Below, piece by piece: positions 63,497-64,000 of a stretch of 64,000 nt of DNA (the first letter of the stretch is position 1; each line of letters begins with the position of its first letter). The stretch comes from Saprospiraceae bacterium (GTDB taxonomy: Bacteria; Bacteroidota; Bacteroidia; Chitinophagales; Saprospiraceae), in NCBI GenBank assembly GCA_016715985.1, contig JADJXD010000001.1:1240001-1304000 (forward strand). Direction: 5' to 3'. The notes under the pieces were generated by a model. The model saw nothing but the letters and a program-made list of their open reading frames with translations. It did not search any database and had not been told where the DNA came from. Both the position numbers and the translations under genes were made by a program.

Positions 63497-63808
63497 TTAT
63501 GCAGTGATCGAATCAATTTTGATTTTAGTAAAACTTTGTCTGTGGCCGTTCATTTTCTGATAGCCTTTTCTTCTCTTCTTTTTGAAGACGATCACTTTGT
63601 CTCCTTTCTGGTTGCCCAGAACAGTGGCATTAACTTTGGCATTGCTCAATACCGGCGTGCCTACAGCTATACTCCCGTTGTTATCGACCATTAATACCTG
63701 GTCAAATGTAACGTTTGCACCTTCTGCGGCTTCTAACTGGTGGACAAAAAGTTGTTGACCTTCTGTCACTTTGAATTGCTGACCAGCTATATTTACGATT
63801 GCAATCAT
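63497..63808 (-). CDS. rplU: 50S ribosomal protein L21
   Basis: 103 residues, normal length. The core MIAIVNIAGQQFKVTEGQQLFVHQLE and the C-terminal KGDKVIVFKKKRRKGYQKMNGHRQSFTKIKI, which binds 23S rRNA, are intact. It is first in the rplU-rpmA pair and has a good promoter upstream. The ATG at 63808 is the family start. Confidence 0.96.
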   Translation of the reverse strand: MIAIVNIAGQQFKVTEGQQLFVHQLEAAEGANVTFDQVLMVDNNGSIAVGTPVLSNAKVNATVLGNQKGDKVIVFKKKRRKGYQKMNGHRQSFTKIKIDSITA

Positions 63809-63842
63809 GGTGAATGAATTTTATAATTTTGAAAAATGACCG

Positions 63843-63871
63843 CAAAGATAAGCAAATTATGGATGCAACAA
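63843..63871 (-). promoter_or_regulatory. Promoter of rplU-rpmA
   Basis: On the minus strand TATCTTTG (63843-63850) matches TAnnTTTG, with TTG at 63866-63868 and 63869-63871, spacing 15 or 18 nt. Transcription would begin about 30 nt before the rplU ATG. The last about 130 bp of the window hold no recognisable gene. Confidence 0.6.
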
Positions 63872-64000
63872 AATAAATTTCAAAATTTTGTTTGTACAAC
63901 AAATATCTTCGTTTGTCACAATTAAATAATAAGTCAGCTTAAGTAATGCTGCTGCGACATTAAGAGTTCAGGTAACATTATTTACAACAAGCTTTTCCAG

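Noticed and set aside
63900..64000. 3' end of another gene at the right edge
   Set aside because: Short frames such as one ending GKACCK then stop exist on the minus strand, but too little sequence is present to support a gene.

Overview
The window looks like chromosomal DNA of a low-GC Bacteroidota, most probably of the Saprospiria/Saprospiraceae type. The reasons are: several secreted proteins with type IX secretion (T9SS) C-terminal sorting domains (YPNP start, -IVKI/-FIKI/-IIIE end), a DUF5686 protein, a FecI/FecR/TonB-receptor/DUF4249 operon, lipoproteins with Bacteroidota-style signals, TAnnTTTG -7 promoter boxes and few Shine-Dalgarno sequences. No rRNA, tRNA, CRISPR array or insertion sequence was found.

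Layout. 1-5.8 kb: start of a SusC/RagA-like receptor (minus strand), a small outer-membrane protein, a glycerophosphodiesterase, a YheT-type hydrolase and a DUF5686 protein. 5.8-20.3 kb: an unusual array of four head-to-tail two-gene modules on the minus strand. 20.4-29 kb: small membrane protein, HMG-CoA lyase, a T9SS protein preceded by a pentanucleotide repeat, P5C dehydrogenase with coaD, a small secreted protein and a WG-repeat protein. 29-39 kb: TamB-like protein, folP, a TPMT-like methyltransferase, an M23 peptidase and an aldo/keto reductase. 39-44.3 kb: ECF sigma factor, FecR anti-sigma, TonB receptor and DUF4249 lipoprotein, a complete surface-signalling uptake operon. 44.3-52 kb: GNAT, MerR, and a 2020-residue T9SS protein with dockerin and cohesin-like parts plus a small secreted companion. 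52.6-64 kb: recX, a HAD hydrolase, a class A PBP, trhO, a BatA-like protein, a degenerate dihydroorotase, DUF4199, a GT2 glycosyltransferase, and rpmA/rplU.

The most interesting region is 5.7-20.3 kb. Each module reads leader, then a first gene (lipoprotein in modules 1-3, M43 metalloprotease in module 4), then a short gap with a strong hairpin, then a T9SS-sorted secreted protein. All four first genes begin with the same leader, and an octanucleotide tandem repeat (ATTGCAGA)n lies just after the leader ATG, inside the n-region of the signal peptide. With n=2 (module 3) the ATG is in frame. With n=3 (modules 1 and 4) or n=4 (module 2) it is out of frame. This is the expected layout of slipped-strand phase variation acting on an operon family. 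The hairpins between first and second genes have three unrelated sequences across the four modules but nearly constant spacing. A 66-bp copy of the 3' end of the DUF5686 gene recurs at each module junction (period about 3.2 kb), marking the duplication endpoints. Module 4 carries different cargo behind the same leader, so the leader appears to be a portable expression element.

Limits: all assignments are by eye from motifs and composition. No database or structure search was run, and identities between copies were not computed.
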